From NCBI GenBank assembly GCA_900491605.1, contig UESW01004558.1, positions 379,889 through 443,888 of the forward strand: a stretch of 64,000 nucleotides of DNA, written 5' to 3'. The notes beneath the pieces were generated by a model. That model had not been told where the DNA came from. It saw only the letters and a program-made list of their open reading frames with translations, and ran no database searches. Below are positions 1 to 12,881 of this stretch, piece by piece. Origin of the DNA: Calamus simplicifolius (taxonomy: Eukaryota > Streptophyta > Magnoliopsida > Arecales > Arecaceae). Within the stretch, counting starts at the first letter, position 1; every line of letters begins with the position of its first letter. A program made the translations under genes and the position numbers.

Positions 1-900
1 GCGGCCTAAGATGGCCACTAAGGAGGCCGTTGAGGAAAAGGCTGTTGAAGTAGGATGGCTGTTGAGGAAAAGGCCGCCTAGGATTGCTGCTTAGGATGAA
101 GCAGATTTCCTTCCATGTCCGCACCATTAGATGCTTCAGCTCATTAAATGCTTTAGCTCATTAAATGCTCCCCAAGCCATTGTCGCTTAGGATTGGTGAG
201 GAAGTGGTCGCCTAGGATTGCGCCTAGGATGAAAGGCCGCCTAAGATTTTCTTCTGGGTCCGTAGAGGAAAAGGCCGCTTAAGACTTCCTCCGCTATCTC
301 TCTCTCTTTGTGGTCCGTAACTTGACATTGAATGCTCTATTCCATAGAGGCCGCTTAAGAAGGCCGTTGAGGAAAAGGCAATTGAGGTAAGATGGCCATT
401 AAGGAAAAGGCCGTGAGGAAAAGGCCATTGAGGTAGGATGGCCGTTAAGGAATAGGCCGCCTAGGATTGCTGCCTAGGATGAAGGCCGCTTAGGATTTTT
501 CTATGTCCGCACCATTAGATGCTTCAGCTCATTAGATGCTCCTCAGGCCATTGCCGCCTAGGATTGTTGAGGAAAGGGCCGCCTATGATTGCGCCTAGGA
601 TGAAAGGCCGCCTAAGATTTCCTTCTGGGTCTATACCATCAAAGGCTCTAGCCCATTAAATGCTCCTAGGTCATTAAATGCGCCTAGGATTGCTGAGGAA
701 AGGGCCGCTTAGGATTGCCGCCTAAGATGAAAGGCCGCATAGGATTTCCTTCTGGGTCTACACCATCAAAGGCTCCAGCCCATTAAATGCTCCCATGCCT
801 AGGATTTCTTTCTGGGTCTACACCAAGGCTCCAGCCAATTAAATGCTCTTAGGTCATTGCCGCTTAGGATTGTTGAGATTTTCTTATGTGTCTTTACCAT
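1..900. repeat. Compound tandem repeat array (GCCGCCTAGGAT core)
   Basis: This stretch is built from many imperfect copies of a short core, GCCGCCTAGGATTG or GCCGCTTAGGATGAA. The copies alternate with AGGCCGTTGAGGAAAAGGC and with TTCAGCTCATTAAATGCT. A higher-order unit of roughly 300-350 bp can be seen: the sequence from about 1 recurs from about 355. After that come shorter units of about 110-120 bp, each ending in a TTCTGGGTCTACACCAT-like block. The array runs off the left edge, so its full size is unknown. A last degenerate core (AAGGCCGCCTAG) lies near 1120. I see no coding capacity. It could be a local minisatellite or the internal repeats of an unrecognised LTR. Confidence 0.8.
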
Positions 901-1681
901 TAAATATTGTCCATTTATTTGCTTATAAGAGATTAATGACAAAAAGCGGGAGAACACCCAGGAACGTCGCGTAGCTCTTTTTTCCTTTTATTCTTTTTCT
1001 TCATTATGACGGATGCTTGTTTCAACAAAGAGCAAAGCTGCGGATGGAATTAAACGCCCACTGCGTCCTTTAAGAGAAAACTCAGTAAGCCAGCAAGGCC
1101 GAACTAAGTCGTTTAAGAAGGCCGCCTAGAAAAATTGTTTGAAAATTTCTGTTTTTATTGCTCATGGGCCTGTTAACTTGTCCTATCATTTTTCATCCCC
1201 ATTCCGTTGCCTAACCCTACTCTTTTTTAATTGACATATAAAGTTGGAGCAGATACTAACTTAAGTTTACCCATATGAATCCATTAGGAGAAGGTTATGA
1301 CATAGAAAAGACAGCCGACTATTGGAGGAACGAGAAATGTCCCTAACGTTGACCATGAGAAAAGCCACTAAATATTACATTTTTTTTCCTAAGGCGAGCG
1401 AAAGGATTCAAGGGAGAAAAAGTTCACATTGGTTCTTCTATTCCCATTCCAGTAAAAAATCTCGATCTTTAGTTAGTTCTTTTAGCCTGCAGAAGGTTAT
1501 TAGATCGTGGATTGAGTGCTCCCTAATAGGTGTTCTCCAGTAGAATGCTTCATCATGAGCAATGGTTTGTGACCAACGGCTCCCTGGAGGCTTAGAATGA
1601 TGCAAGTCCTGATACAAACGATTATCGCTATAACTTCTAATAATATATTAAAAATGTTATTTACCCATAGATTCAGTTGGG

Positions 1682-1732
<51 letters not shown>

Positions 1733-2910
1733 GGTATGCTTTAATTTGGATTACAAAATTTCTTTTTTTTTTTTTTTGAAATTCATCTCCAATGCGATTA
1801 AAGCTCGTAAGGCTCTACGGTAGTGTTTGAATATTAAAAAATTATTTTAAAAATAAAAATATAATTTTTTTATGAATAACTTATTTCTTTTGTTATTCTA
1901 AATTTTTATTTAGTTTAAAATTTGGTATTTCATTTTATTCTAGTGTAATTAACACAGTGTTATTCCAATTGATGTTTAGATGACATCGAAATAAGCCTGT
2001 ATTCCATTAGGAATAGATGAAAATTTTTTTAGAAATCTCAAAAATACTCTTGATAAAATGATAAGAAAAAATAAATTATTAATTTATTTATTAATATAAT
2101 TATTTAAATAAATTATTTTTTATTAATTAAATTATTATTATGATCTATTAAAAGTTTGCTATATATATTATTAATGGTTAACAAGAGAAAAGTGAATTAT
2201 ATCATTACTTTTTTATGGTGAACATTTTTATGTACATATATTAGTAACGGTTAGCTAAGGCTACATCGATTTTTTTATATATTTAATATCCTAAATTTTT
2301 TTAATAAAAAAGATAATAATTAACTTTTTAGCCACTACTTTTTAAATATGATAAAAAAATAAAATTATTTCATGAAAAGTATATAATATAAATTTTATAA
2401 TAAAAATATTTAATTAAAATATTAATTTTTAAGAAGCTCATTATTTTTTATATTATTTTAAAAATAATATAAAATAAGATCCTGTTTTTAAGGCATTCCA
2501 ACGTTACGCTGTTAGAGATTGGTGAGATGACGGGCACTGATGGATTTGCTGTGCCGTAGTAAGGTGGCGTGGGATGTCTGATATCGTGCACTCATGATCT
2601 TTTGTCTACTTATAAATGTGGTAGAAGGCTGTGCGCTGGGGGACTTTCCAGTTGCGGCAGCTTGCGGCCGATGCGGCGCGAAGGGTCTCCAACTCTCCAT
2701 TCGCGACCCGCGGTTAAAAAATTTAATATAATCACATGACGCGACACATTGGTAGCCTTAGCCCTTAGGGAATGGTGTTGTTGTTATCCGTGCCTTGAAT
2801 AACTTTTTTTTTACATATTAGTTTTATTTTTTATTATTATTCCCTTAGTAAAAATTAATTTCCCCTTATATGGCAAGTAATTCAAATAGAAGATAATGTT
2901 ACATCTGAAA
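901..2910. other. AT-rich intergenic stretch, no gene seen
   Basis: This is mostly AT-rich sequence with homopolymer runs. The short reading frames here have no recognisable domain, and one of them (1597-1779) simply translates a TA repeat. I see no tRNA, snoRNA or transposon ends that I can support. Confidence 0.6.
1687..1730. repeat. (TA)n microsatellite
   Basis: An uninterrupted TA dinucleotide run of about 22 units. It is a likely polymorphic site. Confidence 0.95.
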
Positions 2911-3304
2911 GATTTTTTTTTTTGAAATAATAGGGTGGCGCATCAAATCCCAAAATAAAATTTATTTTAATACAATCGAATATAGGTCATCCTGCTTTCA
3001 AATTTAAAATTCTAAATGATTGGCAATTGAGATCGTAATCCAGTCAACTAAAGACTTAGCCTCTTGGTAGACATAATAAATCTGAGCTCTATAAGTTTTT
3101 CGTAGAGTGGACCATATGTCGAAAGAATATGATTGATAGGAACCTGAGAGCGGTAGCCTTGGCAAAGCTATCAGATAATAGTGAGCGAGTCTTCCTTAAG
3201 AAAGGCTATGGGCATGAAGAATCCGAGTGACGTAAATAATATCTGCCCAAGCAACATATCTCAGCTAAAGGAACAAAGGAATTAAGAAGTTAGAAACCAT
3301 TCGC
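2911..3304 (-). mobile_element. 5'-truncated LINE, RNase H end and poly(A) tail
   Basis: On the minus strand this ends in a run of about 13 A (the T run at 2913-2925). Upstream of the tail the minus-strand translation gives a degenerate segment with YYVYQEANSLVDW followed by ANHLEF and a stop. This resembles the C-terminal end of the RNase H domain of plant L1-type LINEs, where a V/IYREANxxADW motif is usual. In-frame stops lie further upstream (for example before LPRLPLSG). It is therefore the dead 3' end of a LINE. It abuts the solo LTR starting at 3305, whose insertion may have cut it off. The assignment rests on one motif plus the poly(A) tail. Confidence 0.55.
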
Positions 3305-4167
3305 TGTTGATGAGGGACAAAATCATTATTGCGTTAATATCAGTGCACGTATCAAAAAGGTTAGAATCACTTTTGATTTTCGCTTATCAGACGTTGTGTT
3401 CGAAAAAAGATAATTTTTTCGTCTCAGCAGGATCGAGCCATATCTCCATCCTGACAGAGCCGAGCCACCTCCTCTTTTCGGCAGGGTCAAACCATTCTTA
3501 TGCCTCGGCCTCGTCTTGCATGGCAGAACCATCTTATGCCTCGGCCTCGTCTTGGCTAGGTCGAGCCATTCTCATGCCTTGATAGGTCTAAAGTAGCCAA
3601 AAGCCAAATATAACCTTCCGACCATGTTAGCTCAAAAGGAAAATCGAGTCAGGTACAACATGTTGCCTATAAATAGATAACAGAAAAACTGAATCTTAAA
3701 GCTTCGAATCAGTCTCTTCTACCGTCGATCCTCTTAACGAATAGGATTTAAAACTCCTCGGCCTCGCAACAAACTTGATTCGAATCAAATTCCATCATTT
3801 CGATTTCCCATCTTTCAAGACAAGTTTGAAGAGTCAAGTGAACAAACCGCCAACATTTAGACAGTCTATAAATACCTTTCTCAAAATCCTTCCAAGTGCG
3901 ATCATTATTTCACAAAACAAACTCCATTGAAGCTCAAATAAAGCTCTCCGGCTCTCTGAAAGGCCATCAAAGGAACTTTTCTGTGAGAGCCTTCTTCTTA
4001 TATTGCTTGCTATAATCTTCACTGATTTGGACATCGAAAGGTCTTCGTAAAGGGTCAATCTAACGCTCGCTGCATGAGGACTATCTTATAGGTCCATTCA
4101 GACGAGAAATTGGCATTTAATTTTGAAGGTGGGCTGCACTCGAGTTGAAGAATGAATTTCTACTGCA
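3305..4167 (+). repeat. Solo LTR, Tat-type Gypsy family 2
   Basis: This stretch is clearly similar along its length to the LTR at 61739-62650. Both share the opening TGATGAG-CAAAAT-ATTGC-TTAATAT, the internal CTCGGC-AGG-CGAGCCAT sub-repeats, the block with CCGTCGATCCTCTTAACGAA, the CAGACAGTCTATAAATA promoter-like segment, and the GGGC-GCACTCGAGT end. No internal retrotransposon sequence flanks it on either side, so it is a solo LTR or isolated LTR fragment. The right boundary is approximate (ends near CTGCA) and no clear 5-bp target duplication is visible. Confidence 0.75.
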
Positions 4168-4841
4168 ATAGCCGTCAACATTACTCTACCAATTCTTTGG
4201 ATAATTAAAGTTGAGTCACATGTTTTTGAATATTTTTATTAAAATTTATTTTGATAAATTCTAAAAAGAGCTTTTAAAAGATAAAAATCCTATGTTAGGC
4301 CACTGCCAGGATAGTAAAGAAGCTCTCGTGATCAAAAGAGAGCATTCAAATTTCACGTTGATGGCCAAATCAGCATTATGTATGAATGTTGAGTCCAAAG
4401 TTGAAGGGTTTGTGATCCGAGATTCTGACAAGGATGAAAGTTAATTAATATCTTATGCTATCCGTAAAGATACATTGGCTACTGGCTATGCGATATCAAA
4501 TCAGTCCATGTTCGGTGCCGACTGAATCAGCACTCTGATTGGTCCTGAAGACTGAGTGATTTATGTTCTATAATCTCTGTCTTGACTTAAACTGAATCAT
4601 TCGTTTGATTTTGAAACCTTTTATCGAAGAAATTTAAGAAAGCACCGCGCCAAAGAGGGGTTCCTGCCCCCGAAAAAAAGGAAAAAAATAATCTGCTGAC
4701 TATCCGTACCGATAGCTCATGGTGCTCTGTCCTGGCAATAGACGCTGCCCCCTGCTACCTTTTTCCCTTCACGGACGGACTGACGCCGAATGGCGTCAAA
4801 ACAATCGAGGGAGAGACAGCGAGCGTGAGACGTGATTGAGC

Positions 4842-4872
<31 letters not shown>

Positions 4873-6138
4873 TTTTTAACAATTTAACCCAGGCGGGGGG
4901 CCATCTTTTAAAGAGGGACGCTCCCCTGAACCCGCCGAGGCAACCAATATTCCCTGCTACTTTTCAGCGAAAGGAAAAAAAAAAAAGAATGAAAAAAAAA
5001 AAAATCCCTACCAGAAGCGGGCATTTCGTTCCTCCGGCCGCTTTGGATGCTGTCTCCCAAATGGACCACGGGAGCAATGAATGAACGTTGGTAAAGACCT
5101 CAGGGCTGTTCGGAGTATTTTCGTACAGGATTCTGGGTAAATTGATAAATTAGTTGGCATCTAATTATTTTTAAAAATCTCATTTATCCTCAGTTATAAG
5201 AATAAAAGATTTAGTTATTACCGTGGAAATCTGGTTTTGGTTAATGGATCTGACTAAGGAAGCGAATGGATGCCATTTTATGCACGGTCTTCTTTAACAT
5301 TATTTTTAACCACCATATCATAGTGCGTGACTCACTCCCATGACAATAATGATCTCATTGATGCACATGGACCCATCAAACTTGAAGTTATTGGCTTGCT
5401 TAAGTAGTTAGTCTAATTAGATTTAAGCTTAACTCATTTGAATTTAACTCAACTAAGCATGAAACAATAATTGAAATACAATGTATAATGCTTTAATTGT
5501 AACATGAGAAATATTATTAAATATTCCAGTCCATGGGTGGAATAAGTTTGGTTGGGTCTATTAGCGACACCGGTTCCAGCTTAAACAAGCTAGCGGGGTT
5601 CCGCTGGTTTACATCTCGATGCCTGGTTAAATAATTTGCAATGGTTTCACCAAGAGGTTAAAAAAAAAAAAATCTTTAATGAGTACTTTTATGAAAAATA
5701 GGGCAGGCATCTAAAATGTAGCAGGATGATGAATTTAGCAGGATGATGAATGCGTCAAAGGGGAATACAGAGTCGAGATTGGCGTGAAAGAAAATTTAAT
5801 CCATATTGATTTGAGGAATGCTAAGGCTCTCTCCTCCGCCGAGCCTATAATTCAATCCATCGGCCGTTTAGGCTTGTAGAAAAGAAAAAAATATATATTC
5901 ACCACAATTCTCATATGCACTATATGTGCATTTTTTTTGGACGATAATTGTGGGCATTATATTTAGGATAGAAGGGTACGAAAAAGTATTGCACTGGACG
6001 ATTGGTTCATGCAAACATGCGCGCACGTATGAATGCATGTGTAATATTAAAAAAAATAAAAATATTTTTATTATATGTATGCATGAATTAATCACCGTTT
6101 ATCATGCACAAAGAACGGTCCAAAAAGGTATTCCTTAC
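4168..6138. other. Intergenic, no gene seen
   Basis: No reading frame with recognisable content. Contains a GA microsatellite (4842-4870) and adjoining A-rich runs (4976-5005). A small GC-richer patch around 4640-5080 could be a decayed 5' end of a gene or a repeat, but I see nothing definite. Confidence 0.5.
4842..4870. repeat. (GA)n microsatellite
   Basis: A GA dinucleotide run with one A insertion. Confidence 0.9.
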
Positions 6139-6146
6139 CTTGAGCT
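6139..6146. repeat. Left target-site duplication CTTGAGCT
   Basis: Identical to 7231-7238 on the other side of the hAT-like element. Confidence 0.9.
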
Positions 6147-7230
6147 TAGGGGTGTAACTGAGTCGAGACAACTCACGAGTAGCTCGAAATCGACTCGAAA
6201 AATACTCGAAATCGACTTGCTGCTTATCGAGTCGAGCTCGAGCTCGAGCTACTCGAGTAAATTATCGAGTCGAGTTCGAGTATTAAAATACTCAGTTCAA
6301 AAGGCTCGCGAGCTTTATCACGTAATTTTACTTTTTTATATTTGTAATTATAATAAGGTTTAAAACTTTAAAGCTTTAAATTAGGAAACGAACCGTCGTT
6401 ACTCATTCGTCCGATCAACCCTCAGTTGTAATTATAATAATATTTAAAACTTTAAAGCTTGAAATTAGGAAACGAACCGTCGTTACTCGTTCGTCCGGTC
6501 ACCCCCCTCAGCTCTTAGCGTTTCAAAATAGGAAAAACAAACCATCCATTTCAATTTTTTTCTTCGTGAGTCGTGACGGTTCGTCTCAGGCTCTCAAGGC
6601 GATTCAAGTTTTCCATGGTTCGTCTCAGGCTCTCAACCTCTCGATTCAAGTTTTCTTGTGTTCATCTTAGGCTCTCAGCGATTCAGCGCGGGCTCTAAGA
6701 GAAAATTAGGGAAAACGAAACCATCGTTCGTCTCGTCCATAACTCCCTATTAACAACGAGAGGATAGGGCTCATCTCTAAGTGGTAACTGCCTAACTGGT
6801 AAGCCCTATCTCCATTAAGCCCTATCTTCATTAAAGATAATGATAATCGTTGGAGCTTTGGCTCAAAAATTTGGTGTGAACTGTGAAGGTTGCGGACTTG
6901 CGGTGGATTGGAGGTTCTAAGGAGTCTTCTTCGTTGAAGCCGAATTCATCCTCGGATTTAATCTAATAAAACCCACGGCAAGACCTTGAAAAGACTTTTT
7001 CTTATAAAAAAATCTTTTATAAAAAAATAAAAGATTTTTTCTTATAAAAAAATCCAATTCCTGATGCAGAAAGATTATTTTTTAGTTTTTTATATAGAAA
7101 TTCGAGTCGAATCGAGCCGAGCTCGAGTACATCGAGTATTTCATCGAGCTCGAGCTCGAGCTCGAAAAAAAAACGAGTCGAGCTCGAGCTTGGCACTATA
7201 TCGACTCGACTCGGCTCGATTACACCCCTG
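6147..7230. mobile_element. Non-autonomous hAT-like DNA transposon, complete
   Basis: The element is flanked by a perfect 8-bp direct repeat, CTTGAGCT, at 6139-6146 and 7231-7238. This is the target-duplication length of hAT transposons. The ends are inverted: the right end reads (reverse complement) CAGGGGTGTAATC, the left end TAGGGGTGTAACT, so the first base of the left terminus has changed from C to T. Both ends continue into long arrays of GAGTCGAG/GAGCTCGAG, the subterminal repeats usual for transposase binding in this superfamily. The interior has no transposase. It has a direct duplication of about 80 bp (near 6357-6425 and 6440-6510, around GGAAACGAACCGTCGTTACT) and repeated GGTTCGTCTCAGGCTCTCA units (6585-6680). 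It is 1084 bp long. Confidence 0.9.
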
Positions 7231-7238
7231 CTTGAGCT
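7231..7238. repeat. Right target-site duplication CTTGAGCT
   Basis: Identical to 6139-6146. Confidence 0.9.
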
Positions 7239-10200
7239 TATTACTTTTAAACCCATCTTGCTCAGCTTTTAAATAATCCAAAAATTTTTAAAAATCTAAA
7301 ATTATTTAAATAATTAATAGTATTTAAAAAAACTTTCAAAAATGCTTATAACTTACCAAAAAATGATTAAAAGCTTTATTTAAGAAAGCTTTAAATACTT
7401 CAATTTATATTTTTTTCCTAAAGCTTTATTTGCTAAATATCAAAAAGCTATTTTCATTTAATATTATAATGTAATATTACTATAATAAATAATAAAATAT
7501 ATCACAATATTATAATAAATTATTTAGTTATATACAAAATATTATTAATATATATAATATATTATAAGATAATTATATGTAGTGTGGAATAAGATAATAT
7601 AATATTATAAAATACTATATTATAGTATGCAAACAAAATATTGCTATGCTATAACACTGATTTTATAATATATCATAATATTATGATATTATATATATAA
7701 TGATGATCATAATTTTTGATAATATTTTTTAAATAATGATAGAATAATATATTATGATAATTTTATGTTATAATTATTGTTCTATAAAAATATTTATTAT
7801 ATTTTAACATTATATTATACTATTCTAATATGATATATTTTAATATTATTATCTTATATATTATTAGAATAATTTTTAAATAATTTGCAATATATTAAAT
7901 AATTTAAATATTATTTTTTTATTATTTTTATTTTAAAATATTTTTTATTTGGTTACGAAACTAAGGTTAAAGTCTTACAACACTTTAAAGATGTAATTAT
8001 CAAACAGCAAATAACTGTTTCCATGTGCTCTAGCTTCAATAGCTCTACTATGAAAAGCTCCACTTTTGAAAAGCTATACTCCAATAGCTTTGTCAAGCAT
8101 GGCTCTAATTTGGTTTAATGAAAAGTAGTCTTTTTTTTTTTCAAGTACAATTAGAGTGATACCAGAAAATAAAATTTGTTTCAGCACAATGGAACAGGGG
8201 TCACCCTTTAGTTAAAAGAAATCGAAGTTTAGCCCTAGGCCTGCTATAAGTCCAGGGGAAGAAGGGATAGCTTGTTAACCTCCATGGCATGGGCAATGCA
8301 TAGCTGGGGAGCCAATGGGATAGTCTATCCCTAGGGATAAGGGGCCTTATCCATGGTATCACTACCTAACTGACTAGTAAATTAGGATTATCAAAAAGCA
8401 TATATTGATGGAAGTCATAATGCTACGTTCATTAATTGGTTTGATCTATGATTGATGGACCAGATTTATTTAAGAATGGATATAATCAAGAGTCTGCGCG
8501 TGTAACATATATCCTCTTTTGAATTACACATCATGTATTGCCCATGCGCCATGTGATTACCATGCACATGCTAGTGAAATTAGCCCTTTCATTTAAAGCG
8601 ATGAACATGGAGTTCTGATATTGTTTTGATTTGTTTGGCCTTCTTTTGAATGCGTTATATGATCGAGAAGGCTTGTTACACCTAAGATGGAGTGGCCTTC
8701 ACCTTCTTCATTTCTATATTGATGAGCATCTTTGTGATGGCTAGCTAGATTCGGCCTACATTTGGTGTAGTTGGCACCTAGACAACATTAGGCATCGAAT
8801 TTACATCCTATTTATAGAATAGAAAGGATATAATTCTAGACATATGATAATTTACTTGATTAGATAAGATGCTCCAAAGTATTTTATGCAACACGTACGT
8901 AGCCTAATAAAACTGGGGCAATCCAACTCGCTTCAAGATCCTTTCATGTGAGGTTTTCGCGTACCAATGCAATGGCAAAGTCAACCACATGCATTTTTTA
9001 CCAAGCATTGACGGACCGACAGTCTTCACCCTCTTCCATAAATTTTCTGCTACTTAAAATTTATTTGATCGAGTATTTCCATTTCTGTTGACCTAAATTC
9101 GAAAGCTTAAGGTCTTTGAATGTTGATAAGCTTGGTTATAGCTTAATGAAACTCGTAAATTGTCAACAAAGGCATGCATATTATGTAAGTCAAATTATAT
9201 GAGATATTTACTTAGAGATCTCGTTTGACAAATGGCTATATTGTTCTTGGGAAAGTTCTTTCATAAAGTGACTGTTTTTAGAAGATACTCTTTTATTTAT
9301 CAGAGTAAAATCATCAACTAAATATCAAAGGGTGTGACTCTTTTTTAAAATAATATTTTTTTTTTCAGAAAAAGCTGCTGCCAATCAAATTAAGATCATC
9401 CAATGGAAAAATGCATTGACGAGACTAAAGTAACCATAAATATTCAAGACAAATTCAGTTTGGCTTTGTAGTAGTACTTGGAAATATTATAAAGAAAGCA
9501 TCTCTGATTGGATGTGCAAATAATGGGCAAGTTGTAAGAGAGAATTATGCAACCGTTTTCCCACTTGCGATTAAACAGCAACAAGAGCTTCTGTCCAGCT
9601 GAGTGGTTGATTTCAGACCACAAGTTGCTTAAAATTAAGATATGGTCATGGTCTTGCTACGATTCTCCTAACTTTGATTCTCTAAAATTCACACCGTGGA
9701 ATCAATAACAAGCAAGTTATTTTGGTCCATGGTGGCCCAGATTATGGAAAGGACGAACTACATTATTATCCCAACCCTCTCCTATGATAAAAATCCTCAT
9801 AACCACCTCTGGTCTTTTTCCCATGGTCGTTAGCTTCCTCCCCCTCCAAAAAGCAACAAAACGAAAATCTTAACCCGCACTTAAACCTATTTCATCCAAA
9901 ATCTCGATTCTTTAAGAAAGAGAAATATTTTTGTGACCAATACAGAAAAAAAATAGATTTATTATTGATAACTTAAGAATATGTTTGGTGTTGACACTAG
10001 CTTATCTTCCTCGATCGTCCGTGAGCATTTGATCATCTTCTTCGGCAAGCCAAGAATCTTTCGATGAACTTCTTTCGATCGGAAGCCTACAAAAAATTTT
10101 GAAAACCAAAAATTTCGATGAAGACTTTTCGATGCTCAAGCTAATGTTCTTAGCAATAGTCATGAACTTAGAATTAAGCTCGAACAACTTGGAAGGAAGT

Positions 10201-12813
10201 GCCCTGTGTGAGCATTGTGGGTTTGAATGCCTTACTTTGGCTTCTTTTTGGCTTATCTGATCGAGGGTTCCTCTTATTCGTTTTATAGATATTTGCAAGT
10301 CTCAAGGTGCAACCATTTGTCAAAGAATGCGCAATGAGAGCAATAATGGCGGGATTCGCCTCTCTCGTAGCATGTCAGGGTTGGTAGACTAGGTTTCGTC
10401 AGGTGTGGATGGCTGTATGGTTGATGGACTAGGTTCCGTCAGATATAGGTGGCCAGCAAAGTTGGTGGGCCAAGTTTTGTCAGACATGGATGGCCATTTG
10501 GTTGGTGGGCCTTGTCAAATCTGAGCGACTGCAAGATTTGTTTTCCACGTTGCATTTCTATTGAGATCTTGGATCGTGAGGGATTATGTGAGCAGCTTGC
10601 TTGGCTGGCTGAGCTGTTCAAACTGTCTCAATAAGAGATCCTGTCTGGGAGGTCAGTTGGAGGGTGCAGTCTAGGAGGTTGACTTGAGGGCGTAGCCCAA
10701 ATAATCGAATCAGGTCCCATCCGGAAGGTCGACTGAAGATGCTTTAGGAGATTGACCATCATCATTGATTAGATATGACCCCCTTAATCTCAATAGATGA
10801 TCTTTGCCATTAGTTGGATGTGGCTTTATCAAACAATTTTCGTTGTTAATGGCTTCATCAGCCACATCATTTGGTATTGTTGGTTTTAAAATAAATCTTT
10901 GCTATCAAAGAATTTTCAAGAATTTTTGAAGACAAAGGCTCAAGATCAAAGCAATAGCAGGTGGACCCTAAACAATCATTATCCAAAATTAGGTTTTATT
11001 AAACATAAATTGATATTATTAATCATACTATTTTAGATGGCACTCATATGCTTAATAACCTAACATCACTATTTTAGAGATTTTTTTTAAAATTTAATTT
11101 TTTCAATGGAAGTGCTATTTTTCTTTCTTCACTTAAATATATATGGTACAAAGATCATAGTTCCGGAATTAAGTTTGTTAACACGATCTTGTGTCATTTT
11201 CCCACTCCAGCAACTAAAGTTGTTATGGAACCATAGCTTGTACTTTGCGAGATAAACAGTACGGCTGGTGTTGAGAGGTTCTCCCGAAAGTTAGCAGTCA
11301 AAAAGTTTTGACCTGTAGCTCACCGCCTAATAACTCGCAAATAAAAAGCAGTACAAGGACCCCGTCTCCCTGCTACCCTAGTTTTTCGAAGATAACAAAC
11401 CCTAGAGTGATAAAATAATATTATAATAAAATTTTGGAAGGTCATCCCTCCCAAATTTAGAATGAGAAAAGAAGCCACGACTGGAGTGAGCAAATGTACT
11501 CGGCTGAGTGTAGCTCCAACTTTTCTCCAGGAATCACATTACTTAACAGTTGTTTGCTCTTTCTCCATGGCCATGTTCCGTATGTACTTTGCTCTGAGTT
11601 AATTGCTTTCTTTCTTTCTTTCTTTTTTTTTTTTCTTTCTTTTTTTTATATTAGTCCTCTCTCTGTCTATCTTATGATTGCTTTGCTTCATCAGTAACAA
11701 ATCAGTCCCCTTGTAGCCTTGGAGTACTACTTAACCTTTCGCTAAGTCCTAACTACTTCCATATTCAAATAAACTTTTTAACTCCCCCATTGCCCGGCCA
11801 AAAGAGGAAATTTTCCCATTATGTCAGATGCTTCTCTTCCAAAATCCAAAAGATTTCAACCCTTAAGTAGCCGTTTTTGGGATGTAATGTACTAATGCTG
11901 TGTCTAGTCCGGGAATAGGAAAATATGCCTAGATTCCGAAACAATTTCTACTTGATGATGCTTTTATCCATGAAAATGAAGGCAGACATAAAAAAATAAT
12001 TCTGATAATACAAAATATTAATGTCTGACGTAGATATATTTAATTAGAAAGTATAAATATTTGGTTTTATTTTTTTTTTGCGCTAAAAAATCTACCTAGG
12101 TTCTGAAGTAAATAAACCCTCCGTCCCTTTCCTTCACAAGAGGAGAACCCAAACATCAGAGCAGGTTATCACCATCTTAGTAATTAATTATATAAAAGAT
12201 TGAGGGGCAATCTTGGACGGAAATTCTCACCATCAAATCAAAGTCATTGGTTTGCTGGATTTTGTGGCCAATTTCCAAGGAGGTCAGTGCGACGCCCCAC
12301 ACTCTCAAATGCCCAGAGCTCCATGAGAATGAGCTCTCAGACAATCCAAAACTCACTCCAAAAGATTCGCACCCAATAAAAATCTCCACCCTCACACAGC
12401 TCCACAACAATAAGTGCTTTTTAAAAAGCCCCATCTTGTCAAGGCAAAGCACAGAGATCCATCAAAAGCTACTTTTCCAACGCTGCCTCACCCCCCACCT
12501 CCAAGCCTCATGTGAGAAAAAGAGGGAAAACACTCAAATCCCTCTCCCATAAAAACGAGTTCCTCCAGTAGCCCAATACCAAATCAAAAGTACCTCAAGT
12601 CAAAAGGTTATCTTTTTTATTTATAAAATCTAAAAAAGGATAGAAGCTAGCTGAGGAGCAAGCAGCCTTCATCCGAAAGCTCCATGACACTATCAGCTAA
12701 AATTTAGAAATCCAAGGTCTCTGTTACAGTGCGAATGGGTCACCTCCCTGCCCCATTTTAAAAAACTCAGACGAACCTAGCAAAGGGAAGGATGCCTAAT
12801 GCACACTCGGCTG
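7239..12813. other. Long intergenic region upstream of SPL gene
   Basis: No supported gene. Positions 7400-7950 are extremely AT-rich. Near 8128-8340 a T-run is followed by sequence whose reverse complement (AAATTTTATTTT before the A-run) resembles the tail of the LINE at 2911, so this may be a second short LINE remnant. The minus-strand frame at 10002-10298 (98 codons) has internally repeated SSSK-type motifs but no recognisable domain. The stretch 11600-11650 is T/C-rich. The last part holds upstream regulatory sequence of the SPL gene, but I cannot pick out elements beyond those listed separately. Confidence 0.5.
10379..10512. repeat. Degenerate ~40-bp minisatellite
   Basis: About 3.3 imperfect units of GGTTGGTGGACTAGGTTCCG followed by TCAGATATGGATGGCCA-type sequence. 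Unit length varies from 39 to 42 bp. Non-coding. Confidence 0.6.
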
Positions 12814-12822
12814 TCTATAAAA
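12814..12822 (+). promoter_or_regulatory. Candidate TATA box of the SPL gene
   Basis: TCTATAAAA lies about 395 bp upstream of the SPL start codon and about 30 bp before a CT-rich tract that would form the start of the 5' leader. Position and sequence fit a core promoter, but no transcript data are available. Confidence 0.45.
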
Positions 12823-12848
12823 AAAATTATTTTAAGTTTGTTTCGCTG

Positions 12849-12849
<1 letters not shown>

Positions 12850-12881
<32 letters not shown>

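Noticed and set aside
1..900. CRISPR-like array
   Set aside because: The repeats are degenerate, vary in length, have no unique spacers and lie in plant nuclear DNA.
5926..6363. 145-codon plus-strand frame
   Set aside because: It runs across the hAT-like element boundary into GAGTCGAG repeats and has no domain.
10002..10298. 98-codon minus-strand frame as a small gene
   Set aside because: No recognisable domain, no splice or promoter context, and internal repetition of SSSK-type words. Kept only as a remark.
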